Below are positions 8,458-17,211 of a stretch of DNA of 35,269 bases, piece by piece. The translations under genes were made by a program, and so were the position numbers. Source of the stretch: Comamonadaceae bacterium. Its GTDB lineage: Bacteria; Pseudomonadota; Gammaproteobacteria; Burkholderiales; Burkholderiaceae_C. Where the stretch lies: the NCBI GenBank assembly GCA_947447615.1, contig CANFJQ010000016.1, forward strand, positions 1 through 35,269, given 5' to 3'. The notes beneath the pieces were generated by a model that saw nothing but the letters and a program-made list of their open reading frames with translations, did no database searches and was not told the origin of the DNA. Every line of letters starts with the position of its first letter. Positions within the stretch are counted from its first letter, which is position 1.

Positions 8458-9561
8458 ATGGTTACCTACACCCATAAATTTAAGGCAGCTACCGTACAAG
8501 CCGAGCCGATTTGGTTTGATGCAGCAGCAACGGTAGAAAAGTCCATCGCACTGATACAGGAGGCTGCTCGCAACAATGCCGAGATCATTGCCTTTCCCGA
8601 AGTTTTCATACCCGGCTACCCCTACCATATTTGGCTCGATAGTCCTTTCGCAGGAATGGGGAAATTTGCGGTGCGTTACCACGAGCAGTCACTGCCTATT
8701 GATAGCCCCTTGATCGTTCGACTCAGAGACGCAGCGCGTACCAACAAAATTAGCGTTGTCATGGGTTTTAGCGAACGCGATGGCGGCACCTTGTATATGA
8801 GTCAAATCATCATCAACGAACAAGGAAACATCGTTGCCCACCGCAGGAAGCTCAAACCTACCCATGTGGAAAGAACCGTTTTTGGTGAAGGCGACGGGTC
8901 AGACATCGCGGTGTATGAAATGGCTATTGGTCGCGTCGGCGCCCTCAATTGCTGGGAGCACTTTCAGACCTTAACCAAATACGCCATGTACGCCATGCAC
9001 GAACAATTGCACATTGCCGCGTGGCCCGGAATGTCTCTGTACCAGCCAGAGGTCTATGCCTTCAGTGCAGAGGCGCAATCCGTCGCGACGCAAATGTATG
9101 CCATGGAGGGGCAAACATTTGTTTTGTGCGCGACCCAGGTCGTCACCAAAGCCGCGCATCAATTCTTTTGCGAATCGCCTATGCATGAAAAACTAATTGG
9201 ATATGGAGGGGGTTTTGCCCAGATATATGGTCCAGACGGTCGGGCATTAGCGGATCGACTACCAAGCGATGCAGAAGGCATACTGTATGCAGACATTAAC
9301 CTTGCCGAAATTGCAATGGCAAAACAAGCGGCTGATCCCGTGGGCCATTATTCGCGGCGCGACGTATTTACGCTCTTGTTCAACGACCAGCCTTTGGGTC
9401 CTGTAAAGCGCAATAAGGACATAGCTGACGCATCATCGTTTGAGCGTGCTTTGCCCACTGCAACCGCGGCAGCCCCCGGTTTACCGCTCATGGCGCCTAG
9501 TCTCCAATTACCCAAATTGGCCTCGGTGCATGAATCTATGGAAAACGAAATACCGAGCTGA
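8458..9561 (+). CDS. aliphatic-type nitrilase (carbon-nitrogen hydrolase)
   Basis: Catalytic triad contexts: FPEVFIPGYP (Glu), HRRKLKPTHVERTVFGEGDG (Lys), GALNCWEHFQTL (Cys). AGGAG Shine-Dalgarno at 8444-8448. Confidence 0.95.
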   Translation: MVTYTHKFKAATVQAEPIWFDAAATVEKSIALIQEAARNNAEIIAFPEVFIPGYPYHIWLDSPFAGMGKFAVRYHEQSLPIDSPLIVRLRDAARTNKISVVMGFSERDGGTLYMSQIIINEQGNIVAHRRKLKPTHVERTVFGEGDGSDIAVYEMAIGRVGALNCWEHFQTLTKYAMYAMHEQLHIAAWPGMSLYQPEVYAFSAEAQSVATQMYAMEGQTFVLCATQVVTKAAHQFFCESPMHEKLIGYGGGFAQIYGPDGRALADRLPSDAEGILYADINLAEIAMAKQAADPVGHYSRRDVFTLLFNDQPLGPVKRNKDIADASSFERALPTATAAAPGLPLMAPSLQLPKLASVHESMENEIPS

Positions 9562-9580
9562 TACGGCGCCATGACCTCGT

Positions 9581-9608
9581 TCATCCGTTCATACCCATGA
9601 ACGGATGA
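9581..9608 (+). terminator. perfect 12-bp inverted repeat, likely transcription terminator of nitrilase gene
   Basis: TCATCCGTTCAT-ACCC-ATGAACGGATGA, 20 nt after the nitrilase stop; weak T-rich tail (TTTCCTTC). Confidence 0.6.
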
Positions 9609-9777
9609 TTTCCTTCGTCTCCAAGATACGAATGCTTCATCTCAGAAAGCCAAATCAAGTCCATCTACCCCAAGGCTTGACGGGGCTGCATAAATGTTCT
9701 ACCTTTAGCCCATAGAAAAGTTCCGCAAACCCCCGATTACTGCATCGTTCATATTTTGATATCGGAGTACATTGACC

Positions 9778-10827
9778 ATGTTGCATTTGCACGGCGCCGA
9801 GTCTGAAGTTCACGCTGCGGCTTCCCAGGGGGATGCTACGCTTATCTATAGTTCACACGAACTTCCAAGTCGTGACCGTATCCCAATATGGAATGAAGTG
9901 GTGTGGCGCAACTACGTGCCCTTGCAAATAAAAATCGCGCCGCATGATGACTTTGCGGGTCAAGTCGCACTCACGCAACTGGGCGGCGTACGCGTTGTCA
10001 CCTCGGGGTCTAGAGCGCAGTGCATAACCCGCACTCCCAAGCTCATCGCGCAGGACAGCGAGGAGTACTTAATGCTCGGCCTGCAACTGAAGGGCTCGGC
10101 GAATATTGAGCAGCACGCCAGACAAGCGCAATTGCAGGCCGGTGATTTCGTTTTTTGGGATACACGTCAACCCTACACCATTGATTTTCCAAGCGATTGG
10201 GAGATGGCGGTGTTTCAGTTTCCAAGAAGTGCATTTACCTTCAGTCCCAAAAGCATTGATGCATTTACAGCCTTGACCTTGCATGGGCAAAAAGGTGTAA
10301 CCCAAATTGCCTCCAGACTGCTCATGGGTATCGCTGATGAGGCCCGCTACTAAACCTTCGAGCACGATACGCCGCTACTAGAGCACACGCTGGGAATATT
10401 AGACTTTTGCATCAACCACAAGTTAACCGACTGTGAGTTACCGCCTAACTATAACGAGGTACTGCTGAGGCGAATAAATGGCTATATAGGCGCAAATTTG
10501 CAGAATCCTCAGCTCTCTGCAATAGAAATAGCACAAGCGCATGGACTATCGCTGAGCCAGCTCTACCGAGTTTTTCAAAGCCAACGCTCGACGGTTGGTG
10601 ACCATATTCGGCAGCGACGACTGGATCGAATCAAATTTGAACTAGTCAATCCAGCTTCTCGGCATCTGACCATTGCGGCTGTAGCGCGTAAATGGGGGTT
10701 TCTGGATACGCCGCATTTCAATCGAGTTTTCAAAGCACAATATAAGATTACTCCGCAACAAATTCAACACCAAGCACTGAGTGATCGACATTTGCGGACG
10801 AATAAATCAAAAAACATAGTTGAGTGA
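9778..10827 (+). pseudogene. AraC-family transcriptional regulator (N-terminal AraC-binding-like sensor + C-terminal HTH) interrupted by in-frame TAA at 10351-10353
   Basis: 9778-10350 encodes the sensor part (SHELPSRDRIPIWNEVVWRNYVPLQIKI...QAGDFVFWDTRQPYTIDFPSDWEMAVFQFPR). The same frame continues after TAA as TFEHDTPLLEHTLGILDFCINHK...LSAIEIAQAHGLSLSQLYRVFQSQ...IAAVARKWGFLDTPHFNRVFKAQYKITPQQ (AraC HTH). 10354 and 10498 are in frame with 9778. Confidence 0.85.
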
Positions 10828-10849
10828 AGCTCTGCTTGAGTCCAAACCC

Positions 10850-10937
10850 ATCATTGCGAGCCCAGCGAAGTAATCCACATTCCCCTGCAAATCAAGGGTT
10901 GATGGATCGCCGCCTCGCGTAGCTCATCGCGATGACG
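10850..10937. repeat. REP-like palindromic intergenic element between convergent genes
   Basis: 5' arm ATCATTGCGAGCCCAGCGAAGTAATCCA and 3' arm TGGATCGCCGCCTCGCGTAGCTCATCGCGATGACG are imperfect inverted copies (TCAT[T/C]GCGA ... ATCCA). It resembles the 'CATTGCGAGGAGCGAAGCGACGCGGCAATCCA' type of dispersed repeat seen in many proteobacterial genomes. Confidence 0.7.
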
Positions 10938-10955
10938 TACTCCTTTAGAACTTCC

Positions 10956-12134
10956 TTAGCTTGCGCTAGCCCTTGCGCATGCAGAGGCCAACGCCTCCAA
11001 GTCCGGCTCCACACCAATACCCGGCAGCGCGTCCAAGGTGATGCAGCCATCCCGCACTTGCGCTAGCGGCGGCGCCAGCAAGCTGCGTAAGGCGTTGTCG
11101 TTGGCATCGACTTCCAGTAGTCCATCGCCACCCGCAGCAGCCAGCACATGGGCCGAGGCCATGAGGCCGATGCCCGCACCCAAAAAATGCGGACAGTAGC
11201 GTAGGCCTTGCGCCCGTATGCTTTCTATCACCGGCCAAGCGCCGGAGATGCCGCCCCATTTGGCGATGTCGGGTTGAACCACGCCGAACGCGCCACTGTT
11301 TATGCCTTGCGCAAAGGCTTGGCTGCCCAGCATGTTTTCCCCAGCTGCAAGCGGCATGCTGGCGCTTGCCTTTAATTGCTGCCAAGCTGCCACGCTGCTG
11401 TCAGCGCGCAGCGGCTCTTCCAGCCAGGCCAAGCCAAAGCGCGCAAGTTGCGGCAACATGCTTTGCGCCTTGTCCAGGCTCCAGGCTTGGTTGACATCGG
11501 CCATGACATCGAGGTCTGGCCCCAGCCATTCGCGCACGGCATGCAGATTGGCCAGGTCTTGCGCATCGTCAAAACCGATTTTGAGTTTGAAAGCCCGGTA
11601 GCCCGCCGCGTGCATGCGTTGCACCACATTCAAAGGTGCGTCCGGGTTGATGCCGCTGGCGTACACGGGCACGGTGCTCTTGCTGCCACCTAGCAAGCGG
11701 TAAAGGGGCAGGTCGGCGCGGCGGGCGCACAAATCCCACAGTGCCAAATCCACCCCGGCGATGACCTGGGCCAGTGGGCCGAATTCGCCGGTTTGCAGCG
11801 CCAGCACTTCGGTGCGGGCAGTGGCATGGGCATAGGCGTGTTGGGGGCTGTCAAAAAACTGGTTTAGCAGCAGGGGCGCAAACACGGTGTCGAGCAAGCG
11901 TGCCCGGTGCTCTGCGCCGCAGGCCGGGAAGTTGCACCAGACTTCGCCCCAGCCGATGGCGCCATCGGAAGTTTCGGCGCGCACCAATAAAGCCGGGCGG
12001 TCGTGCATGATGCCAAAAGACGTACGCACCGGCGCCGGGCTGGGGCAGCGAAACACATAAGCGCGCAGGCTATGCAGGGCAATGCCCAGAGGCAAAGCGC
12101 TGGTGTCAGGATGGGGCAGTGGGGCAGGCAGCAT
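10956..12134 (-). CDS. mandelate racemase/muconate lactonizing enzyme family (enolase superfamily) protein
   Basis: VRTSFGIMHDRPALLVRAETSDGAIGWGEVW, AFKLKIGFDDAQD (KxK), LDVMADVNQAW, WLEEPLRAD, AGENMLGSQAF: enolase-superfamily metal/catalytic motifs. Confidence 0.92.
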   Translation of the reverse strand: MLPAPLPHPDTSALPLGIALHSLRAYVFRCPSPAPVRTSFGIMHDRPALLVRAETSDGAIGWGEVWCNFPACGAEHRARLLDTVFAPLLLNQFFDSPQHAYAHATARTEVLALQTGEFGPLAQVIAGVDLALWDLCARRADLPLYRLLGGSKSTVPVYASGINPDAPLNVVQRMHAAGYRAFKLKIGFDDAQDLANLHAVREWLGPDLDVMADVNQAWSLDKAQSMLPQLARFGLAWLEEPLRADSSVAAWQQLKASASMPLAAGENMLGSQAFAQGINSGAFGVVQPDIAKWGGISGAWPVIESIRAQGLRYCPHFLGAGIGLMASAHVLAAAGGDGLLEVDANDNALRSLLAPPLAQVRDGCITLDALPGIGVEPDLEALASACARASAS

Positions 12135-12144
12135 GTTAAAAGTC

Positions 12145-12170
12145 TAAAGGTATGGCATATAATACCTTTA
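12145..12170. promoter_or_regulatory. candidate operator: 9-bp perfect inverted repeat overlapping a TATAAT
   Basis: TAAAGGTAT-GGCATATA-ATACCTTTA in the divergent enolase/GMC intergenic region; TATAAT at 12158-12163. Confidence 0.55.
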
Positions 12171-12249
12171 ATGCACAAGACGCTGTTTTTTCGTAATAAA
12201 AACCGGCATCGTCTGCTGCTGAAAAAACCAATAATCCCGCCACCAAGCC

Positions 12250-13896
12250 ATGACCCCCGCCGCCACATCCCAGGGCTATGACTACATCATCATCGGCGCA
12301 GGTTCCGCCGGTTGTGTGCTGGCCAATCGCCTAAGCGCAGACCCGGCTTGTCGGGTTTTGCTGCTCGAAGCCGGTGGCGCGTCCCAGGGCTTTTGGTTGC
12401 GTTTGCCGGTGGGCTATTTCCGCACGATTAACGACACGCGCTTTTCCTGGCAGTTTCCGGTAGACCCGCAGGCTTACACCATGGGCCGAACCATGGTGTG
12501 GCCGCGCGGCAAAGTATTGGGCGGCTCCAGCGCAATCAATGGCTTACTCTACATACGCGGGCAGCGTGCTGACTATGACGACTGGGCCGCGTTAGGTGCC
12601 AAAGGCTGGGGCTATGAGGATGTATTGCCTTTTTTCAAACGCTCGGAGCGCTACGAAGGCGGCGCCAATGCCTTTCACGGCGGCAATGGCGAATTGGGTG
12701 TATCCGATTTGCGCAACGACCACCCCTATTGCGAGGCTTGGCTCGATGCCGCTGCACAGGCTGGCCATGCCCGCACCGATGACTTTAATGGCGCCCAATC
12801 CGATGGCATGGGCCGCTACCAACTCACCTTGCGCGGGTACTGGCGCTGTGATGCGGCGACCGCGTTTCTGCGCCCGGCCATGGGCCGTAAAAATTTGCGA
12901 GTGATCACTGGCGCGCATGTCACGCAAATCCTGCAAGAAAAAGGGCGCGCCGTGGGCGTGCAATGGCTGCAAGCGGGCAATCAGCATGAGGCGCGGGTCG
13001 ATGGCGAAGTGCTATTGGCGGCGGGCGCTTTGCAGTCGCCACAAATTTTGCAACTCTCGGGCATTGGGCCTGCGGCCTTGCTGCGCGAACACCGCGTCGA
13101 TGTCAAAGTGGATGCGCCCGAAGTAGGCGCCAATTTGCAAGACCATTACCAAGCGCGTGTGATTGTGAAGCTGCGCAAAGCGCATTCGCTCAATGACGAT
13201 GTGCGCAATCCCTTGCGTCTGGCGCAAATGGGCGCGCAATGGTTGTTTCAGCAACGCGGGCCTTTGACCGTGGGCGCGGGTCAGGTGGGTGGGCTGGCCT
13301 GTACCGAATATGCGCAGGGCGGACGCGCCGATGTCTTGTTTAACGTCATGCCTTTGTCGGTGGACAAGCCGGGCGACCCGCTGCACCGTTTCTCGGGGTT
13401 TTCAGCATCGGCCACGCAATGCAGGCCACTTTCGACGGGTACGGTGCAATTGCAGTCTGCCAACCCGACGGCTGCGCCGCGCATCGTCTCCAACTATTTG
13501 CGCGACCCGCACGATGTGCGCGTGCTGGTGGCCGGGCTGCGTCAGTTGCGCGAGATTTATGCCCAAGCGGCTTTTAGTGGCCTGGTCACGGGCGAGGAAT
13601 ATTTCCCAGGTAATGCGGTGGTGGGCGACAAAGCCTTAGAAGCCTTTGCGCGCGCGCGCGGCGGCACGGTGTACCACCCGGTAGGAACCTGCCGCATGGG
13701 CGCGGACGAGCACGCCGTGGTGGATGACCGCCTGCGGGTGCGCGGCGTGGCGGGCTTGCGCGTGATCGATGCCTCGGTCATGCCGCGCCTGGTGTCCACC
13801 AATACCAATGCGGCGGCTATCATGATCGGCGAAAAAGGCGCCGCCATGGTGTTGGAAGATGCCCGGCGTGGCACCTCTACAAGCCATTTCCATTAA
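12250..13896 (+). CDS. GMC family oxidoreductase (choline dehydrogenase-like flavoprotein)
   Basis: YDYIIIGAGSAGCVLANRLSADPACRVLLLEAGG (FAD Rossmann), WPRGKVLGGSSAINGLLYIRG (GMC signature 1), AGALQSPQILQLSGIGP (GMC signature 2), YHPVGTCRMG, RVIDASVMP. Confidence 0.95.
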   Translation: MTPAATSQGYDYIIIGAGSAGCVLANRLSADPACRVLLLEAGGASQGFWLRLPVGYFRTINDTRFSWQFPVDPQAYTMGRTMVWPRGKVLGGSSAINGLLYIRGQRADYDDWAALGAKGWGYEDVLPFFKRSERYEGGANAFHGGNGELGVSDLRNDHPYCEAWLDAAAQAGHARTDDFNGAQSDGMGRYQLTLRGYWRCDAATAFLRPAMGRKNLRVITGAHVTQILQEKGRAVGVQWLQAGNQHEARVDGEVLLAAGALQSPQILQLSGIGPAALLREHRVDVKVDAPEVGANLQDHYQARVIVKLRKAHSLNDDVRNPLRLAQMGAQWLFQQRGPLTVGAGQVGGLACTEYAQGGRADVLFNVMPLSVDKPGDPLHRFSGFSASATQCRPLSTGTVQLQSANPTAAPRIVSNYLRDPHDVRVLVAGLRQLREIYAQAAFSGLVTGEEYFPGNAVVGDKALEAFARARGGTVYHPVGTCRMGADEHAVVDDRLRVRGVAGLRVIDASVMPRLVSTNTNAAAIMIGEKGAAMVLEDARRGTSTSHFH

Positions 13897-13947
13897 TGCG
13901 CGCGTCACTCTGAAGCTAAAGCGCGCGCACACCTCAAGAGAGACACT

Positions 13948-15390
13948 ATGAACGAATACCCCGACATCCAACTCCATATCGACGGCCAGTGGCGCGCAGG
14001 TGCCTCCGGGCGCAGCCTGCCGGTGCGCAACCCGGCTAGTGGCGAAGTGATGGCGCAAATGGCTTGTGCGGACCTGGACGACATCGCCCAGGCGGCGGAC
14101 TCCGCTGAACGGGGCTTTGCGGTGTGGAGCCGCACTAGCGCGTTTGAGCGCTACAAGACCATGCGCAAAGCTGCGCAACTGCTGCGCGAACGCGCCGACC
14201 ACGTGGCCCGCCTCATGACCATGGAGCAGGGCAAACCGCTGGCCGAGGCGCGCATGGAGGTGATGGCCGGGGCCGACACCATCGACTGGTTTGCCGAAGA
14301 AGGACGGCGCGCCTATGGCCGCGTGATTCCCGCGCGCCAGCAGGACGTGTACCAACTGGTGGTCAAAGAACCGGTAGGGCCGGTGGCGGCATTTACGCCC
14401 TGGAATTTTCCGATCAACCAAATCGTGCGCAAGTTGGCCGCTGCACTGGCTGCCGGTTGCTCTATCGTGGTCAAGGCGCCGGAAGAAACCCCGGCATCCC
14501 CCGCTGCGCTGATCACCGCCTTTATCGACGCCGGTGTGCCCGGGGGCGTGGTGAATCTGATTTATGGCGACCCGGCACAAATTTCTTCTTACCTGATTGC
14601 GCATCCGGTGATTCGCAAAATCTCGTTTACCGGCTCTACCGTGGTGGGCAAGCAATTAGCGTCCATGGCCGGCTTGCACATGAAGCGCATGACCATGGAG
14701 TTGGGCGGCCATGCGCCCGTCATCGTGTTTAACGATGCCGACGTGGCCCTGGCGGCCAAGACCATGGTGGCGAGCAAGTTTCGCAATGCTGGCCAGGTCT
14801 GCGTTTCGCCCACCCGGTTTTTGGTGCAAGAGGGCGTGTTCCGCGAGTTTGTGACGCAATTTGTGGAGCATGCGCGCAAGCTCAAAGTGGGAAATGGCTT
14901 GGACACGGCCAGCAATATGGGCCCGCTGGCCAACCCGCGCCGCGTCAGCGCCATGCAAAGCCTGACGGACGACGCCTGCGCCCACAACGCGCAACTGGTA
15001 TTGGGCGGCAAGCCCCTAGTCGGCGCTGGTAATTATTGGGAGCCTACCGTCTTGACCGAAGTGCCGCTGGACGCGCGCGCCATGATCGACGAGCCCTTTG
15101 GCCCCATGGCCTTGATCAACCCCTTTGCCAGTTTTGACGACGCGGTACGCGAAGCCAACCGTCTGCAAGCTGGGCTTGCGGCCTACGCCTGGACCCGCTC
15201 AGCACGCACCGCCCAACAAATCGGCGCTGCGGTGCAGGCCGGTATGGTCAGCATCAACCACTTGGGCCTGGGCATGCCCGAGACGCCTTTTGGCGGCGTG
15301 AAAGATTCCGGCTACGGTTCCGAAGGCGGCACCGAAGCGCTGGAAGCGTATTTGAACCCCAAGTTCATTTCGCAGGCGGGCTTGCTGTAA
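13948..15390 (+). CDS. NAD(P)-dependent aldehyde dehydrogenase, succinate-semialdehyde dehydrogenase-like
   Basis: FTPWNFPINQIVRKLAAALAAGCSIVVKAPEETP, FTGSTVVGKQL, MELGGHAPVIVF, RNAGQVCVSPTRFLV (catalytic Cys), PFGGVKDSGYGSEGG. 51 nt after the GMC gene. Confidence 0.94.
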   Translation: MNEYPDIQLHIDGQWRAGASGRSLPVRNPASGEVMAQMACADLDDIAQAADSAERGFAVWSRTSAFERYKTMRKAAQLLRERADHVARLMTMEQGKPLAEARMEVMAGADTIDWFAEEGRRAYGRVIPARQQDVYQLVVKEPVGPVAAFTPWNFPINQIVRKLAAALAAGCSIVVKAPEETPASPAALITAFIDAGVPGGVVNLIYGDPAQISSYLIAHPVIRKISFTGSTVVGKQLASMAGLHMKRMTMELGGHAPVIVFNDADVALAAKTMVASKFRNAGQVCVSPTRFLVQEGVFREFVTQFVEHARKLKVGNGLDTASNMGPLANPRRVSAMQSLTDDACAHNAQLVLGGKPLVGAGNYWEPTVLTEVPLDARAMIDEPFGPMALINPFASFDDAVREANRLQAGLAAYAWTRSARTAQQIGAAVQAGMVSINHLGLGMPETPFGGVKDSGYGSEGGTEALEAYLNPKFISQAGLL

Positions 15391-15394
15391 AAGA

Positions 15395-15428
15395 ACAAAG
15401 GCCCAAGCCTTGTCGCTTGCGCCTTTGT
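15395..15428 (+). terminator. likely terminator of the GMC-ALDH operon
   Basis: ACAAAGGC-C-CAAGC-CTTGTC-GCTTG-C-GCCTTTGT hairpin (8 bp + C/C mismatch + 5 bp, 6-nt loop), 5 nt after the ALDH stop. Confidence 0.6.
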
Positions 15429-15461
15429 CTTTAGCTGCGCCGCAGCCCCACGCCTATGACT

Positions 15462-15605
15462 TTACGGTTTCCAGGAACAGGCTGGGGTCGAAATATTGGC
15501 CAAATTCACCAGACCGCTGGCACGTACCCCATACCAAAGCGCCAGTATCAGCAGCCAGGGTGAAAGCACCCAGGCTAGGTGTGTGATCGCATTGTTGCGT
15601 TTCAT
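15462..15605 (-). pseudogene. 47-codon remnant resembling the N-terminus of a NitT/TauT-type ABC transporter permease
   Basis: Manual translation: MKRNNAITHLAWVLSPWLLILALWYGVRASGLVNLANISTPACSWKP*. The 'WLLILALWYGVRASGLVN' segment looks like a SsuC/TauC-type first transmembrane segment, but the ORF ends abruptly. Below the ORF-track length cutoff. Confidence 0.35.
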
Positions 15606-15630
15606 TTTTTTGACTTCCCTCGGCTTATAG

Positions 15631-17190
15631 CTATTTCTTTAAGTCTGGCTGCACCGGCTCCACAAAAGGGTAGCGCGCCCGCGCTTTCACGGTGGTCGGC
15701 CCGGCGGCGCCTGAACCCCGGATAAAGCGCTGGCTTTCATCGACAAAAGGTTGGTAGGCCCAATTCGGGTTGGTGGCGGACTGGCTGGCCACTTCCGCCA
15801 AAAACAAGCGTTCTTGCTGACTCGCCAAAATTTGTGCATGCACCGTAGGCGGGTCCCAGTCTTGCACCAAGCGCGCATGCAGGCTTTGCTCGGTGGCCGC
15901 GTGCGCGCTGTGCCCGGCCAGGTTATGCAGTTCGTCGGGGTCAGATTCCAGGTTGAACAACAGGGGCGCCAGGCCATGCGTGAGGATGTATTTCCAGGGG
16001 CCAACGCGCACCATGCGCGAGGGGGCCATCACGCCTTCGGAGCTGTATTCGGACACCACGCAGCGCTCGGGCGCGGTCTCGCCTTGCAGCAAGCCCAAAA
16101 GACTGTGACCATGCAATGGCCCGACGGCAGGCGGTGGCTGGCCGTCGTGCGCCAGATCGCGCAAGGTGGGCAACAAGTCCACCAGCGATACGTGCGCTGC
16201 TACGCGTGCCGGTGCAAAGCGCTTGGGCATGGAAACGATGAGCGGAACACGCACCGAGGATTCGAAAAAGCATTGCTTAAACCACATGCCGCGCTCGCCC
16301 AGCATCTCGCCATGGTCACCGCAAAACACCACCACAGTGTTGTCCTGTAAGCCGGTTTCTTCCAGCACGTTCAGGATGCGGCCGATTTTTTCATCGACAT
16401 AGCTCACCATGCCGTAATAGGCGTGGCGCGCGCGGCGCACTTGGGCTTCGGAGACGCTGTACAGGTCTTGCGCGTGCGCCACGTACAACCACTGGCTGTG
16501 CTCGTCTAGTTCGTCGTACGGAATAGGGGGTACGCGCGGCGCATCGATATCGTCTTCGCGGTACAGATCCCAAAAGCGCTGCGGCGCCACGAAAGGCGGG
16601 TGCGGATGGGTGTAAGAGACGGTCAGGAAAAACGGTTGATCACGCGGTGCGCGCGCCAGGTCGTACAGGCATTGCGCGCCTTTGTATTCCACTTCGTCGT
16701 CGTAGTCGATTTGCATGCTGCGCACGCAAGGCCCCGCCTCCAGCACGGGGCGCATGCTCACACCCGTGGGCCGGAAGCCCGGGCCTTTGCGCCAGTCCGG
16801 CGTCCAGGCAAAGTCGGCGGGGTAGATGTCGGTGGTCAGGCGCTCGTCAAAACCGTGCAACTGGTCGGCACCGATGAAATGCATCTTGCCGCACAAAATA
16901 GTGCGGTAGCCCGCGTGGCGCAGGTAGTGCGCCATGGTGGGTGTGGCCGATGCGAACTCGGAAGCGTTGTCATACGCGCCTATGGAATGCGGTAAACGCC
17001 CGCTCAGCATAGACACGCGCGAGGGCGCGCAAATCGGGAAATTGCAATACGCGCTGTCAAACACCACGCCCCGCTGCGCCAGCGCGCTTAAGTGGGGCGT
17101 TTTGACCAGCGGATGCCCGTGAAAGGGCAGCGTCGGCACCGCCAACTGGTCGGCCATGACCAGCAAAATATTAGGTTGCGCCGTTTTCAT
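15631..17190 (-). CDS. sulfatase, choline-sulfatase (BetC)-like
   Basis: PNILLVMADQLAVPTLPF, formylglycine motif C-A-P-S-R (PICAPSRVSMLSGRLPHS), GKMHFIGADQLHGFDERLTTDIYPADFAWTPDWRK closely resembling remembered choline-sulfatase sequence, FCGDHGEMLGERGMWFK. Confidence 0.9.
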   Translation of the reverse strand: MKTAQPNILLVMADQLAVPTLPFHGHPLVKTPHLSALAQRGVVFDSAYCNFPICAPSRVSMLSGRLPHSIGAYDNASEFASATPTMAHYLRHAGYRTILCGKMHFIGADQLHGFDERLTTDIYPADFAWTPDWRKGPGFRPTGVSMRPVLEAGPCVRSMQIDYDDEVEYKGAQCLYDLARAPRDQPFFLTVSYTHPHPPFVAPQRFWDLYREDDIDAPRVPPIPYDELDEHSQWLYVAHAQDLYSVSEAQVRRARHAYYGMVSYVDEKIGRILNVLEETGLQDNTVVVFCGDHGEMLGERGMWFKQCFFESSVRVPLIVSMPKRFAPARVAAHVSLVDLLPTLRDLAHDGQPPPAVGPLHGHSLLGLLQGETAPERCVVSEYSSEGVMAPSRMVRVGPWKYILTHGLAPLLFNLESDPDELHNLAGHSAHAATEQSLHARLVQDWDPPTVHAQILASQQERLFLAEVASQSATNPNWAYQPFVDESQRFIRGSGAAGPTTVKARARYPFVEPVQPDLKK

Positions 17191-17211
17191 GGGGTGCGTG
17201 TTGGCTTGGAT

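Noticed and set aside
13636-14655. 339-aa minus-strand ORF spanning the GMC/ALDH junction
   Set aside because: Overlaps two well-supported plus-strand enzymes and the intergenic gap; no protein-family motifs.
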